DNA of 64,000 nt from Pseudomonas frederiksbergensis (GCF_000802155.2 NZ_JQGJ02000014.1:1-64000), one strand, 5' to 3'. Positions 26,018 through 35,071 are shown, counted from the first letter of the stretch. Notes: generated from the sequence alone by a model not told the origin. Translations and numbers: made by a program.

Positions 26018-27037
26018 CTAGACCTCCACCGGCACCGTCAACTTCGGATCGCCCAGCGGATGACTCTTGGCATCGAAAAAGCGCAGCTGCGTGTCCAGCC
26101 CTTGGAATAGCTTGGCGTAATGCCGTTTCTGGTGCTGGATGAACGCCTGGCTGCGCGGGTAGATCGAGAGGGCAACGGTCTTCGGCGCTGCCTGGCGCAA
26201 GGCGTGGACGATGTGGTTGTCCTGCTCGCCGAGGGCGTGGCCGAACAGGCAAAGGTTGTCGTGATGGTGCAGCAGTTGGTCGTAGCAGAACGACAGATAG
26301 TCGCTGCTGCGGATGGTCTTGAGCTTGTCCTGGCTCGGGCCTTCGCTGACCAGCAACGGTACATCGTCAAGGGTCTTGATGGTGTTGTTGATGGCGAAAC
26401 TGCCCAGCAGCGTGCCTTCGGTGGACGTGAGCTTGCGTGCCGTCCCGTCCTGGTTGCGCACCAGGTGCAGGCCGCCGTGCAGGTACAAGAGGCGAGGTTT
26501 GTCGAGGTGGGTCTGGCTCAAGTCGAAGCTGTGATCGGCGCCCAGGAACAGATCGGTGAACGTCTCGGGCGCGTGCTGTAGCGCCCAATAGCTCAGCAAA
26601 TCGTAGTTGGTGGTGAACACCGTGCGGTAGCGCCCCAATTCTTGGTTCAGGCTTGCCAGGGTCGAGGGTTGTACCAGCCGCCAAGGAATATGCACGGCGT
26701 GTACGGTGTTGATCAGCGCTTCCTTGATCGCGTAATAACGATTGCGCGGCGCGGCGGAGCTGACGGCCAGGGCCTTGTTGACCCGGCTGGTGGTTTTCAA
26801 TGCCCCCAGCACCTGTTCGAAACTTCGCGTCTGCAGTGCGTCGAACACGCTCAGTTCCGACGCACTCAAGGGTTTTTCCTCGACGGTACGGGCGTTCTCG
26901 AACAATGAGTCGTAGCCGAAATCGTCCCACACGGCGCGGCTGGCGCCATTGCCTACCAACAGGCCGCTGAAGGTGGTGTCGGCGCGCAAGGTCTCCCACT
27001 CTTCGAGCCGGGCGTCGTATTCCTGGAAATCGGTCAT
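26018..27037 (-). CDS. DUF4917 protein with SIR2-like features
   Basis: A 339-residue protein from the Met at 27037 (four or nine residues more if upstream starts are used). I recognise the DUF4917 family. The motif order is that of SIR2-like NAD-binding proteins: GNGAS at 29-33 in the place of the Gly-rich loop, FTTNYD at 141-146, YLHGG at 185-189 with a possible catalytic His187, and GHALGEQDNHI at 266-276 resembling the late G-x-S-x-x-D motif. No effector or membrane domain is fused. NAD hydrolysis or sensing is inferred. It is divergent from the Fe-dependent alcohol dehydrogenase. Confidence 0.75.
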   Translation of the reverse strand: MTDFQEYDARLEEWETLRADTTFSGLLVGNGASRAVWDDFGYDSLFENARTVEEKPLSASELSVFDALQTRSFEQVLGALKTTSRVNKALAVSSAAPRNRYYAIKEALINTVHAVHIPWRLVQPSTLASLNQELGRYRTVFTTNYDLLSYWALQHAPETFTDLFLGADHSFDLSQTHLDKPRLLYLHGGLHLVRNQDGTARKLTSTEGTLLGSFAINNTIKTLDDVPLLVSEGPSQDKLKTIRSSDYLSFCYDQLLHHHDNLCLFGHALGEQDNHIVHALRQAAPKTVALSIYPRSQAFIQHQKRHYAKLFQGLDTQLRFFDAKSHPLGDPKLTVPVEV

Positions 27038-27179
27038 CGCGAAAGTCATCTCAAAACGTGGCAAAGGCAGGGCGTGACTTTATCACGACCCAGTCTTGAG
27101 CCAGATCAAGATACGTCGTGACCAGTCGGTCAATCCTGTACGCCCCTGCCGATTCGGCCTCTTTCAGGAGCGTGTCCCC

Positions 27180-28328
27180 ATGAGCAGCACTTTTTTCATT
27201 CCAGCCGTGAACATCATGGGCCTGGGTTGCCTCGACGAGGCGATGACCGCCATCCGCAACTACGGTTTTCGCAAGGCGCTCATCGTCACCGACGTTGGGT
27301 TGGCGAAGGCCGGTGTTGCCACCAAAGTGGCCGAGTTGCTGGCGATCCAGGACGTCGACGCGGTGATCTACGACGGTGCCAAGCCCAACCCGAGCATTGC
27401 CAACGTCGAACTCGGGCTCGGTTTGCTGAAAGAAAGCCGATGCGATTTCATCGTGTCGCTGGGCGGCGGCTCCCCCCATGACTGCGCCAAGGGCATCGCG
27501 CTGTGCGCGACCAACGGTGGACAGATCCGCGACTACGAAGGCGTCGATCGTTCCAGCAAGCCGCAGCTGCCCTTGATTGCCATCAACACCACGGCGGGCA
27601 CCGCCAGTGAAATGACCCGTTTCTGCATCATCACCGACGAGACGCGCCACGTGAAAATGGCCATCGTCGACCGTAACGTAACGCCGCTGATGTCGGTCAA
27701 TGACCCGGCCCTGATGGTGGCGATGCCCAAGGGCTTGACCGCCGCCACCGGCATGGATGCGTTGACTCACGCGATCGAGGCTTATGTCTCCACGGCCGCC
27801 ACGCCCATCACCGACGCCTGTGCCCTTAAGGCGATTACATTGATCAGCAACAACCTGCGTCTGGCCGTGCGTGACGGCAACGATTTGCCAGCGCGGGAGA
27901 ATATGGCTTACGCACAGTTTCTCGCGGGGATGGCATTCAATAATGCTTCGCTGGGTTTTGTGCATGCGATGGCGCACCAGTTGGGCGGCTTCTATGACTT
28001 GCCCCATGGTGTATGCAACGCCGTATTGCTGCCCCATGTGCAGAGTTTCAATGCCATGGTATGTGCCGTCCGGCTGACGGACGTAGCCCATGCCATGGGC
28101 GCCGATATTCGCGGGTTCAGCCCTGAAGAAGGTGCGCAGGCCGCCATCGCGGCGATTCGCAGCCTGGCCGTGGACGTGGATATTCCAGCAGGCTTGCGGG
28201 AGTTGGGCATGCGCCTCAATGACGTGCCGGTGCTGGCTGCCAATGCCCTGAAGGACGCATGCGGCCTGACCAACCCGCGGGCGGCGGACCAGCGGCAAAT
28301 CGAGGAAATTTTCCGCAGCGCTTTCTAA
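27180..28328 (+). CDS. Iron-containing alcohol dehydrogenase
   Basis: A 382-residue group III (Fe-dependent) alcohol dehydrogenase. The start at 27180 follows CAGGAG and gives the common N-terminus MSSTFFIPAVNIMGLGCL. The NAD-binding GGGSPHD motif is at 95-101, and metal ligands are within GMDALTHAIEAYVS and FVHAMAHQLGGFYDLPHG, where the D-H-H-H set is complete. It is closest to YiaY/MDH-like propanediol or ethanol dehydrogenases; the exact alcohol is not clear. Its last four bases overlap the end of the convergent MFS gene. Confidence 0.9.
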   Translation: MSSTFFIPAVNIMGLGCLDEAMTAIRNYGFRKALIVTDVGLAKAGVATKVAELLAIQDVDAVIYDGAKPNPSIANVELGLGLLKESRCDFIVSLGGGSPHDCAKGIALCATNGGQIRDYEGVDRSSKPQLPLIAINTTAGTASEMTRFCIITDETRHVKMAIVDRNVTPLMSVNDPALMVAMPKGLTAATGMDALTHAIEAYVSTAATPITDACALKAITLISNNLRLAVRDGNDLPARENMAYAQFLAGMAFNNASLGFVHAMAHQLGGFYDLPHGVCNAVLLPHVQSFNAMVCAVRLTDVAHAMGADIRGFSPEEGAQAAIAAIRSLAVDVDIPAGLRELGMRLNDVPVLAANALKDACGLTNPRAADQRQIEEIFRSAF

Positions 28329-29491
28329 GCGACCCGGGGCGGCGTGAACCTTGCGCACAGCATCGCCGCCACCGCTAACAACGTGCACAGCACCGCCAGT
28401 GGCCAGGCCTGTTGACTCAACAACAGGCTGGCCATGGCACCGATCACCGAAGCCATCAGCTGGTGCAGGAACCCGCTCAATGCCATGGCGTAAGCGCCGG
28501 CGATCGGCGAGCCTTCGTTTGCCAGCGACAGGCTGATTGGATAGTTCAGCGACTGGCCAAACACCGCGAAGCAGTACGGCAACCAGAACACAAGCGCGAC
28601 GCTGCTCAGTGAAACGCTTCCTGCCAGCATGGTCGCGCTGCCGCCCACTACCAAGGCGATGCCCCAGCCCATCAGCCGCCGCTGGCCCGTGCGCAGCACA
28701 AAAGCGTTCACCGCGAGCGCGCCCAGCAGATACGCCGCGCTGATCGGCCAGCCCAGCAGCCCGTACTCGATGGGCGACCAGTGGAAGCTCTCCTGCAGAA
28801 TCAGCGGCGCGGCGGTATTGAAGGCGATGATGACGCCGTAGCCCAAGCCGCCCGCCAAAGCTGGTAATAGAAAACCGCGATGCTGGAGTATCCGTCCATA
28901 GATCCGCCACGCTGATTGTCCGTTGCTACCTTCGGCAAGCACCGGGAATGTTGCCGTTGACACGGCGGCGGCCATGACCAGGCTGACCGCGCCCAAGCCG
29001 AGAAAAATCGCTTCCCACCCAAACACAGCCTGGATCAGCGAGCCGAGGTATTGGCCGATGCCGAGGGCAACCACAAAGGCAATCGATATCCAGGACAAGG
29101 CCTTGGCCAGCAGGTCGCCGCTGAAGCTGTCACGGATCAACACCCGTGCCATCACCGAAATGCCGCTGGCGCCGATGCCCTGGATCAACCTGAACGCCAG
29201 GAACGTTTCGATCGTCGTGCCCAGCGGCAACGCCAGGTTCCCCAAACCGTACAGCGTCAATGCCGCCAACAGCACAGGCTTGCGCCCGATGCGCTGGCTC
29301 AGGCTGCCCCACATCAGCATCGGCAGGGCCATGCCGATCAGGTACACCGACAAGCCCCACGACACTCGGGACGCATCCGCGCCCAGGGCCTGGGCAATGT
29401 CCGGCAGGGCCGGTAGGTAAATGCTCATGCCCAGCTGTGCCAGGAAGACCGTGGTGCAAGTGACGATCAGCGTTGTACGGTTTTTCATCAA
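28325..29491 (-). CDS. MFS exporter (Bcr/CflA-like), partner of the oxoamine synthase
   Basis: A 388-residue 12-helix transporter. The early region YLPALPDIAQALGADASRVSWGLSVYLIGMALPMLMWGSLSQRIGRKPVL contains the drug-resistance MFS pattern and motif A (G-x-L-x-x-R-x-G-R-K-P). RLIQGIGASGISVMARVLIRDSF is motif B/C-like. It follows the PLP-dependent synthase by nine bases, so the two form one operon. Export of the synthase product is the simplest reading, but this is inference from context. Alternatively it could confer resistance to a drug. Confidence 0.85.
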   Translation of the reverse strand: MMKNRTTLIVTCTTVFLAQLGMSIYLPALPDIAQALGADASRVSWGLSVYLIGMALPMLMWGSLSQRIGRKPVLLAALTLYGLGNLALPLGTTIETFLAFRLIQGIGASGISVMARVLIRDSFSGDLLAKALSWISIAFVVALGIGQYLGSLIQAVFGWEAIFLGLGAVSLVMAAAVSTATFPVLAEGSNGQSAWRIYGRILQHRGFLLPALAGGLGYGVIIAFNTAAPLILQESFHWSPIEYGLLGWPISAAYLLGALAVNAFVLRTGQRRLMGWGIALVVGGSATMLAGSVSLSSVALVFWLPYCFAVFGQSLNYPISLSLANEGSPIAGAYAMALSGFLHQLMASVIGAMASLLLSQQAWPLAVLCTLLAVAAMLCARFTPPRVA

Positions 29492-29500
29492 GGGCTCGTT

Positions 29501-30736
29501 TCAAGAACAGATGTCACGTCCGTTGGCTGCCAAAAGATCGGTGAGCCGTTCGCAGAAGGAACGAATCACCTCCGGCTCCATGTCGGCCCGCAGGGTGATG
29601 CGGATCGCGGCCTTGTCTTGGGGGACCACCGGGAAAAATACCGCTGAAGTGAAATACCCCAGGTCGGCCAGCTCGACCGCCAGCCGGGTGGCCAGGGCTG
29701 CCTCACCGCAGCGCACCAGCCGGATCGCCATGGGGCTTGCATACTGTTCGGTGCGGATGAGGCTGTCGAAGAAGCGGATATTAGCCTGCAAGCGCTCTTG
29801 CAGGGCATGGAATTCTTGGCTGCGATGCAAGCGGATCGAGGCCATGCCTGCGCCAATAGCCGCCGAGTTGAGGCTCTGCGACCAATTGGTCGGGCCGCCG
29901 TAGCGTTGTACGAGCGTCTTGTGCCGTTCGTTGCCGAACATGGCCAGCCCACCGCTGGCCCCGAATGACTTGGCCAGCGAGGCAACGATCAGGATTCGCT
30001 CATCCACCGCGTGGATCCGCGAGCGCACCAGGCCCATGCCGCCAGTCCCGACGGTTGACAGGGCGTGGGAATCGTCCAGATAAAGAAACAGGCCATAACG
30101 CTGCTTGAGATACAGCAGGCTGTCCAGGTCCGCCATGCCACCCATGCTGTAGGCGCCGTCAGTCACGTAGGCCACGTTACCCCGGCGTTTGCACGCGTCC
30201 TCGAGAAAATCCATGTCGTTATGCGGGCAGGTAATGACCTCGGTTTCATCGGCGCACGCGGCCTTGAGATGGTTCATTGAGTAGTGGGCCTGCTTGTCGA
30301 ACACCATCAGCGGCGGACGGTTGCCGGTTAGCGCGCCACTGGCCAACAGTGGCAGGATCCCCGCGCTCGCCGCGCTGCATGACAGCGCACTGAGGCAACT
30401 GGCACCGAACAGTTCCGACAGCTGGGTTTCGTATTGGTCCAGGATTGCCAGCCGGCTGCGGTTCTTCGAGTTGGCGACACGCAGGGTCCCGGTTTCCCAT
30501 AGGGTCATCATGGCGCCGTCCAGCAAGGCGGGGTGATAATCCAGGCCCAGGTACGACGTGGTGCAGAAGTGATGCAAGGTACGACCATATTGGTCGACGA
30601 GGACGTTGGGCGACTGGACCTCGACATTCAATCCAGCAATTCTGCCGCTTTCGGCGTTCTGCCAATCCTGGTCGGCCAGGGAAATGATTTTGCGATAGTT
30701 ATTGAAGTGCTGAGTGGGCTGGGCAATCTGATTCAT
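29501..30736 (-). CDS. Alpha-oxoamine synthase family PLP enzyme (CqsA/KBL-like)
   Basis: A 411-residue fold-type I PLP enzyme starting MNQIAQPTQHF at 30736. Visible family landmarks are FCTTSYLGLDYHPALLDGA (the N-terminal substrate loop), FDKQAHYSMNHL, the PLP-binding YLDDSHALSTVGTGGMG with Asp/Ser/His at 221-224, and the Schiff-base lysine in ASLAKSFGASGG at K256. The SLAKSF form is closer to the autoinducer synthase CqsA than to biotin (BioF) or threonine (Kbl) enzymes. Such enzymes condense an amino acid with an acyl-CoA to give an aminoketone. The linked MFS exporter suggests a secreted small molecule. Confidence 0.75.
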   Translation of the reverse strand: MNQIAQPTQHFNNYRKIISLADQDWQNAESGRIAGLNVEVQSPNVLVDQYGRTLHHFCTTSYLGLDYHPALLDGAMMTLWETGTLRVANSKNRSRLAILDQYETQLSELFGASCLSALSCSAASAGILPLLASGALTGNRPPLMVFDKQAHYSMNHLKAACADETEVITCPHNDMDFLEDACKRRGNVAYVTDGAYSMGGMADLDSLLYLKQRYGLFLYLDDSHALSTVGTGGMGLVRSRIHAVDERILIVASLAKSFGASGGLAMFGNERHKTLVQRYGGPTNWSQSLNSAAIGAGMASIRLHRSQEFHALQERLQANIRFFDSLIRTEQYASPMAIRLVRCGEAALATRLAVELADLGYFTSAVFFPVVPQDKAAIRITLRADMEPEVIRSFCERLTDLLAANGRDICS

Positions 30737-30789
30737 GGCGTGAGTACATTCCTTGGTTGAGCGTTGCTGTCCGTGGGGGCTTGTGTTTC

Positions 30790-30805
30790 CAGACTTTACA
30801 GTCTG
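30790..30805. promoter_or_regulatory. Perfect inverted repeat upstream of the oxoamine synthase
   Basis: CAGACT-TTAC-AGTCTG lies 54 bases upstream of the synthase start. Its 6-bp arms and 4-base spacer look like a small operator. Nothing else recognisable was found in the 366-base gap between the synthase (30736) and the divergent GGDEF gene (31104). Confidence 0.4.
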
Positions 30806-31103
30806 ATCGGCGGGGCTTTGAATCGGCCGATTCCGGTGTGTTTGAGTGTTACTGGAGACTTCTGCGTAGGACCCTGCCCAGGGGCTTGGACGGGAAATCC
30901 GTCTGCCATGTCGGAGCTGCGCCCTGATCCCCGTGCCTGGGGCGTTTGCTATCTTCAGGCGTCTGGGTAACCATCTGTCGACACCCTGCGCTATCCTCAT
31001 CACTACCGTGGGGTGTACGTCGGCTTCGCATGCCCTATTGGCGTCGTGAACGGGTGATGCCCCGGTTCGCCCATTGCCTCATTATCCGGACGGCTTGCGC
31101 GCC

Positions 31104-32453
31104 ATGGACACTCGATATTCCACGCCGTTGGCCAGTTACCTCGATCTGCTGCTCGACGCTGTATGCGCTGTCGATGCCCAGGGGCGCTTCGTGTTCGTCA
31201 GCGCCGCCTGCGAGCGTATTCTCGGCTACACCCCCCAAGAGCTGATTGGCCGGGCGATGATCGACCTGGTGCACCCCGCCGACCGTCAGCGAACCCTGGA
31301 TGCCGCGCGAGAGGTCATGGAGGGCGAGCCCAAGCTCAATTTTGAGAATCGCTACCTGCGCAAGGACGGTGGGGTGGTGCATATCCTGTGGTCGGCGCGC
31401 TGGTCCGAGGCTGACCAACTGCGCATCGCCGTGGCCCGCGACATCACCGAGCGCAAGCAGGCGGAGTCCCGGCAGGCTGCGTTATATGCCATTTCCGAGG
31501 CGGCCCACGCCGCCGCCGATCTGCTGGCGTTGTTCAAGCGTATTCACTTCATTATTGGCGAATGGCTGCCGGCGCTGAATTTCTCGGTGGCGCTGTATGA
31601 CGAGCAGTGCGAGCAACTCAACTTTGCCTATCACGTCGACGATCGGGAGCGACAGCCAGAGCTACCGGGCACGGCGGTCGGGCGCTTATGTGCCGAAGTG
31701 ATACGCAGTGGACAGCCGATCCTGCTCACGCCCGGTTGCAGCGCGTCGCCCGTGGAGTTCTGCGATCTCGTGGCGAAACCCGATGCGCCTTGCTGGCTGG
31801 GCGTGCCGCTCAATTCCCAGAGCAGCACGATCGGCGCGTTGATCGTCAAGAGCGCCCCGGACAGCGAGCGCTATACGGAGCAGGACAAGGAACTGCTGCA
31901 ATACGTCTGCGCCCAGATCACCCTGGCCATCGAGCGCCAGCAACTGCACGCCCGGCTCCAGCACATGGCGCAGTACGACCAACTGACCCAAGTGCCCAAT
32001 CGCGAGTTGTTGCGCGATCGGTTCAAGGCCGCGCTTGCCGCGGCCCGCGTTGCATCCGGGCGGATGGCGTTGCTGTATATCGACCTGGACCGTTTCAAGC
32101 AGGTCAACGACACCTACGGTCACGGCGTCGGCGACATGCTGCTGCAAGCGGTCGCCAGTCGATTGAAGGGGTGCGTACGTGACACCGACACCGTTGCGCG
32201 CATCGGTGGCGATGAGTTCGTGGTGTTGCTCCACAGCATTCACAGTGTGGAAGACGCCGACAGGGTGCAAAAGAAAATCCGCCAGGCATTGTCTCAGCCG
32301 CTACGGCTGGACGGCCACTGCCTGAACATCGAGCCGAGCATCGGCGTGGCCTGTTTTCCCGACCACGGCACCGAGGACGTGACCCTGTTCCGCCACGCCG
32401 ATGAGGCGATGTACGCAGCCAAGCGCCACAATCACCGGGCCTTCGGCATCTGA
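31104..32453 (+). CDS. PAS-GAF-GGDEF diguanylate cyclase
   Basis: A 449-residue cytoplasmic sensor. A PAS domain with PAC (about 8-120: VDAQGRFVFVSAACERILGYTPQELIG and VARDITERKQ) is followed by a GAF domain (about 130-278) and a GGDEF domain (about 288-449). The active-site GGDEF is intact at 368-372, and the inhibitory I-site RxxD (RDTD, 359-362) sits five residues before it, so active, feedback-controlled c-di-GMP synthesis is expected. There is no EAL domain or membrane helix. The start at 31104 has a weak ribosome site; an upstream TTG at 31074 is possible. Confidence 0.88.
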   Translation: MDTRYSTPLASYLDLLLDAVCAVDAQGRFVFVSAACERILGYTPQELIGRAMIDLVHPADRQRTLDAAREVMEGEPKLNFENRYLRKDGGVVHILWSARWSEADQLRIAVARDITERKQAESRQAALYAISEAAHAAADLLALFKRIHFIIGEWLPALNFSVALYDEQCEQLNFAYHVDDRERQPELPGTAVGRLCAEVIRSGQPILLTPGCSASPVEFCDLVAKPDAPCWLGVPLNSQSSTIGALIVKSAPDSERYTEQDKELLQYVCAQITLAIERQQLHARLQHMAQYDQLTQVPNRELLRDRFKAALAAARVASGRMALLYIDLDRFKQVNDTYGHGVGDMLLQAVASRLKGCVRDTDTVARIGGDEFVVLLHSIHSVEDADRVQKKIRQALSQPLRLDGHCLNIEPSIGVACFPDHGTEDVTLFRHADEAMYAAKRHNHRAFGI

Positions 32454-32571
32454 GTCCGCGTCACCGTTCGTCGTGGCGCCAGCGCTTTTTCCAAACCTTG
32501 AATCCCGGGCCATTTCAAATGAAATACGGGGTACGCGTGCCCATCATTCTTGCAATACGGAGGGCTGGATC

Positions 32572-32730
32572 ATGCGCGGTTCGAGCAACATTTATCCGGG
32601 AAACATTGCCCACGATCGAACGAAGGTGTCCGAAGCGGGTCGCAAAAGTGGGAGAACCACCGTCGCGAGTGTCGATAAAAGTCCGCTGAAAGCCGAGATT
32701 GGCCGCAAGCCGGGTCGTACATCTCGCTGA
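32572..32730 (+). CDS. Small KGG-motif stress-type peptide, diverged
   Basis: A 52-residue basic peptide with a strong ribosome site (ATACGGAGG at -9). The segment GNIAHDRTKVSEAGRKSGRT matches the stress-induced KGG repeat (PF10685), whose usual form is GNFANDREKASEAGRKGG. Here KSG replaces KGG, and a second degenerate copy (AEIGRKPGRTSR) ends the peptide. Related peptides such as GsiB or the Rmf-region YciG are induced by general stress. The neighbouring DUF4142 and SDR genes fit that setting. Confidence 0.75.
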   Translation: MRGSSNIYPGNIAHDRTKVSEAGRKSGRTTVASVDKSPLKAEIGRKPGRTSR

Positions 32731-32799
32731 ATATCCGTGGTGGTTCTGATTTGCGCGGTGGAACAACCATCGCATTTTCTTTCAGAGGAGGGCGTGACC

Positions 32800-33303
32800 A
32801 TGAGCCGGATGGCCACCTTTTTACGCACCACCAGTGTTGTCATGCTGATGGGCCTGGGTGCCAACAGTGCGTGGGCCCAGTCACCTGTCGAGTTCATCAA
32901 CGATGCGTCCGCCAAAGGCATGGCCGACATCGAAGCCAGCCGCGAGGCGCATTCGAAGGCGGAGTCACGGGAGGTCAAGGACTACACCATCATGGTGATC
33001 AACGACCGCACCACCGCCAACCAGCATCTGGCGAAAATCGCCAAGAAACTTGATTTGCCTGTCGCGCCACGGGAAGAAGTGGCGGACAAGGCAAAGACCC
33101 TGATGCCACAGGTGGCGGAGGGTGAGTCATTTGAAGCGGCCTATGCCGCCAGCCAGGTCAAGGCCACTGAGGAAGCCATCGAGCAGATCCAGCAACAGGC
33201 CCAGACCACCAATGTGCCGGAGATCAAGGCGTTCGCTGACGAAACGCTGCCCAAGCTGCAAACCCATCTCGAGATGGCCAGGGCGTTGCAGGCCAGCCGC
33301 TGA
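32800..33303 (+). CDS. DUF4142 exported protein
   Basis: A 167-residue protein with a signal peptide (cleavage about AWA, residue 26). The DUF4142 helical bundle follows: EFINDASAKGMADIEASREAHSKAESREVKDYTIMVINDRTTANQHLAKIAKKLDL and a C-terminal helix KLQTHLEMARAL. The family is common in Pseudomonas and rhizobia, often beside KGG peptides and stress genes. It is periplasmic; the biochemical role is unknown. The ATG at 32800 follows GAGGAGGG, and alternative upstream in-frame starts would destroy the signal peptide. Confidence 0.9.
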   Translation: MSRMATFLRTTSVVMLMGLGANSAWAQSPVEFINDASAKGMADIEASREAHSKAESREVKDYTIMVINDRTTANQHLAKIAKKLDLPVAPREEVADKAKTLMPQVAEGESFEAAYAASQVKATEEAIEQIQQQAQTTNVPEIKAFADETLPKLQTHLEMARALQASR

Positions 33304-33381
33304 TCCACCGCACCCGTTTCATGTTCAGGACCGGGGCGCCAGCGTCCCGGCCCGTTTTGCCCGCCGAAAAGGAGAACCTCG

Positions 33382-34290
33382 ATGTCTACACGCCGAGAAC
33401 CCAACCAATACGCGATGCAGAATCCGCTGACCCAGTATCCGCGTCCGGAATTTCCCGACCAGCCACAGTCACCGCCGGGCATTGACCAGGACATGGTGCC
33501 GCAACCCGATCATGGCGAAAAAAGCTACCAGGGTTTCGGTCGCCTGGAGGGGCGCAAGGCGCTGATTACCGGCGGTGACTCAGGGATCGGTCGCGCCGCT
33601 GCCATCGCCTACGCCCGGGAAGGCGCGGATGTGGCGATCAATTATTTGCCGAGCGAGGAGCGCGATGCACAGCAAGTCATCGAGCTGATCAAGGCAGAGG
33701 GCCGCAAGGCCGTCGCCATTCCAGGTGACTTGAAGGATGAGGCGTTCTGCGTCCAGATGGTGAAGATGGCGCAGCAGCAACTGGATGGCCTGGATATCCT
33801 GGTGAATGTCGCCGGTAAGCAGGAAGCGCAAAAAGACATCGCCGATATCACCACCGCGCAATTCGACGACACCATGAAAACCAACATCTACGCGATGTTC
33901 TGGATCTGCAAGGCCGCGGTTCCGCTGATGCCGGCGGGAGCGACCATTATCAATACCGCGTCCATCCAGTCCTACGATCCGTCCGCGACGCTGCTGGACT
34001 ACGCCACCACCAAAGCGGCGATCGTGGCGTTTACCAAGGCGTTGGCCGGGCAAGTCATCAGCAAGGGGATTCGTGTCAATGCGGTTGCGCCGGGGCCGAT
34101 CTGGACCGTGCTGCAACCCAGCGGCGGACAACCCAGGGAAAAAATTCCCACGTTCGGTTCCCAGGTGCCGATGAAACGTCCGGGACAGCCCGCCGAATGC
34201 GCGCCGCTTTATGTGCTGCTCGCTTCGCAGGAATCGAGTTATATCACTGGGGAAGTATTCGGCGTGACGGGCGGCAACCCGTTGCCCTGA
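33382..34290 (+). CDS. SDR family oxidoreductase (YghA/YdaD-like)
   Basis: A 302-residue short-chain dehydrogenase of the subgroup with a 55-residue N-terminal extension (YPRPEFPDQPQSPPGIDQDMVPQPDHGEKSYQG). The cofactor site is ITGGDSGIGRAAAIAYAREG, the structural NAG-like motif is VNVAG, the catalytic pair is YATTK (Tyr-x-x-x-Lys), and NAVAPGPIWT and ITGEVFGVTGG end the fold. The extension-bearing subgroup includes E. coli YghA and Bacillus GsiB-linked proteins, several of them general-stress genes. The substrate is unknown. It lies 78 bases after the DUF4142 gene. Confidence 0.9.
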   Translation: MSTRREPNQYAMQNPLTQYPRPEFPDQPQSPPGIDQDMVPQPDHGEKSYQGFGRLEGRKALITGGDSGIGRAAAIAYAREGADVAINYLPSEERDAQQVIELIKAEGRKAVAIPGDLKDEAFCVQMVKMAQQQLDGLDILVNVAGKQEAQKDIADITTAQFDDTMKTNIYAMFWICKAAVPLMPAGATIINTASIQSYDPSATLLDYATTKAAIVAFTKALAGQVISKGIRVNAVAPGPIWTVLQPSGGQPREKIPTFGSQVPMKRPGQPAECAPLYVLLASQESSYITGEVFGVTGGNPLP

Positions 34291-34336
34291 TGACCGAAAG
34301 AGTGCGCGAGTGGCATGCACCGCTCGCGCATCGGCA

Positions 34337-34741
34337 TCAGCACTGGTTCAGGTCGATCTTGTTCTTCGCCTCAACGCCATCAAGGCTCTTGGCCTCGTCC
34401 TTGCCCATGTCCTGGTACTGCTTGCGCAGCGCTTCAAGTTGCTTGAGGTCCAGCGACTCGAGGCCGAGCATTGCGTTCTGAGCGTCCTTTGAGGCCCGCA
34501 ACAATTCGTCCACTTTCAAATGCAGGATATCGGTATCGCGGTTCTGCGTATTCTGGATCAAGAACACCATCAGGAAGGTGATGATGGTGGTAGAAGTGTT
34601 GATGATCAATTGCCAGGTGTCATTGAAACCAAATAAAGGTCCGCTGGCTGCCCAGAGCGCCAACAACACAATGGCCCCCAGGAAAGTCTTGGGGCTCCCC
34701 GCCCAGAGGGATAGTTTTTGAGCGATTTTGGCGAACGTCAT
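34337..34741 (-). CDS. Low-affinity iron permease family protein
   Basis: A 134-residue membrane protein with two hydrophobic segments (about 20-37 and 45-63) followed by a charged helix. The first part WAGSPKTFLGAIVLLALWAASGPLFGFNDTWQLIINTSTTIITFLMVFLIQNTQNRDT is the conserved block of PF04120. The family name comes from yeast Fet4, which is much longer, so iron transport by this short form is not established. The C-terminus has a DLNQC end. It is convergent with the SDR gene and sits in the stress-gene group. Confidence 0.85.
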   Translation of the reverse strand: MTFAKIAQKLSLWAGSPKTFLGAIVLLALWAASGPLFGFNDTWQLIINTSTTIITFLMVFLIQNTQNRDTDILHLKVDELLRASKDAQNAMLGLESLDLKQLEALRKQYQDMGKDEAKSLDGVEAKNKIDLNQC

Positions 34742-34919
34742 TGCTGTGTTCCTTTTTGGGATGCACCTGTCTGGTGTGACAGCAACGCGTCGGCGAAAAT
34801 TCTACTTACATTTCAACCGTAAAGCGTCTCCTCGACGTTCATCGTCCCGCACGACGACAGTCGCAACCAATGTCATTCTCGCGGGTCACTCCTGAAAGCC
34901 CTCAGCATCGGAGTACGTC

Positions 34920-35066
34920 ATGAATATTGCCCGCACCTTTTGCCTCGCCTGCTGCCTGTTCGCCCTGCAAGGCTGCTTCGACAATTCGGATAACGAGACC
35001 AAGGACAACACTGACGGCACCAAGTCTTCGGTGCAGATGCAGGAGTCCAAGTCGCAGAGCAAGTAA
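34920..35066 (+). CDS. Small lipoprotein, 48 residues
   Basis: MNIARTFCLACCLFALQGC is a lipoprotein signal with lipobox ALQGC and lipidated Cys19. The remaining 29 residues are short, acidic and Ser/Lys/Gln-rich (FDNSDNETKDNTDGT...). GGAGTACGTC precedes the ATG. The frame and signal look real, although it is too short for standard gene callers. It may be the entericidin-like type of small stress lipoprotein, but no family is certain. It is followed by a REP-like hairpin. Confidence 0.6.
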   Translation: MNIARTFCLACCLFALQGCFDNSDNETKDNTDGTKSSVQMQESKSQSK

Positions 35067-35071
35067 GTGAT

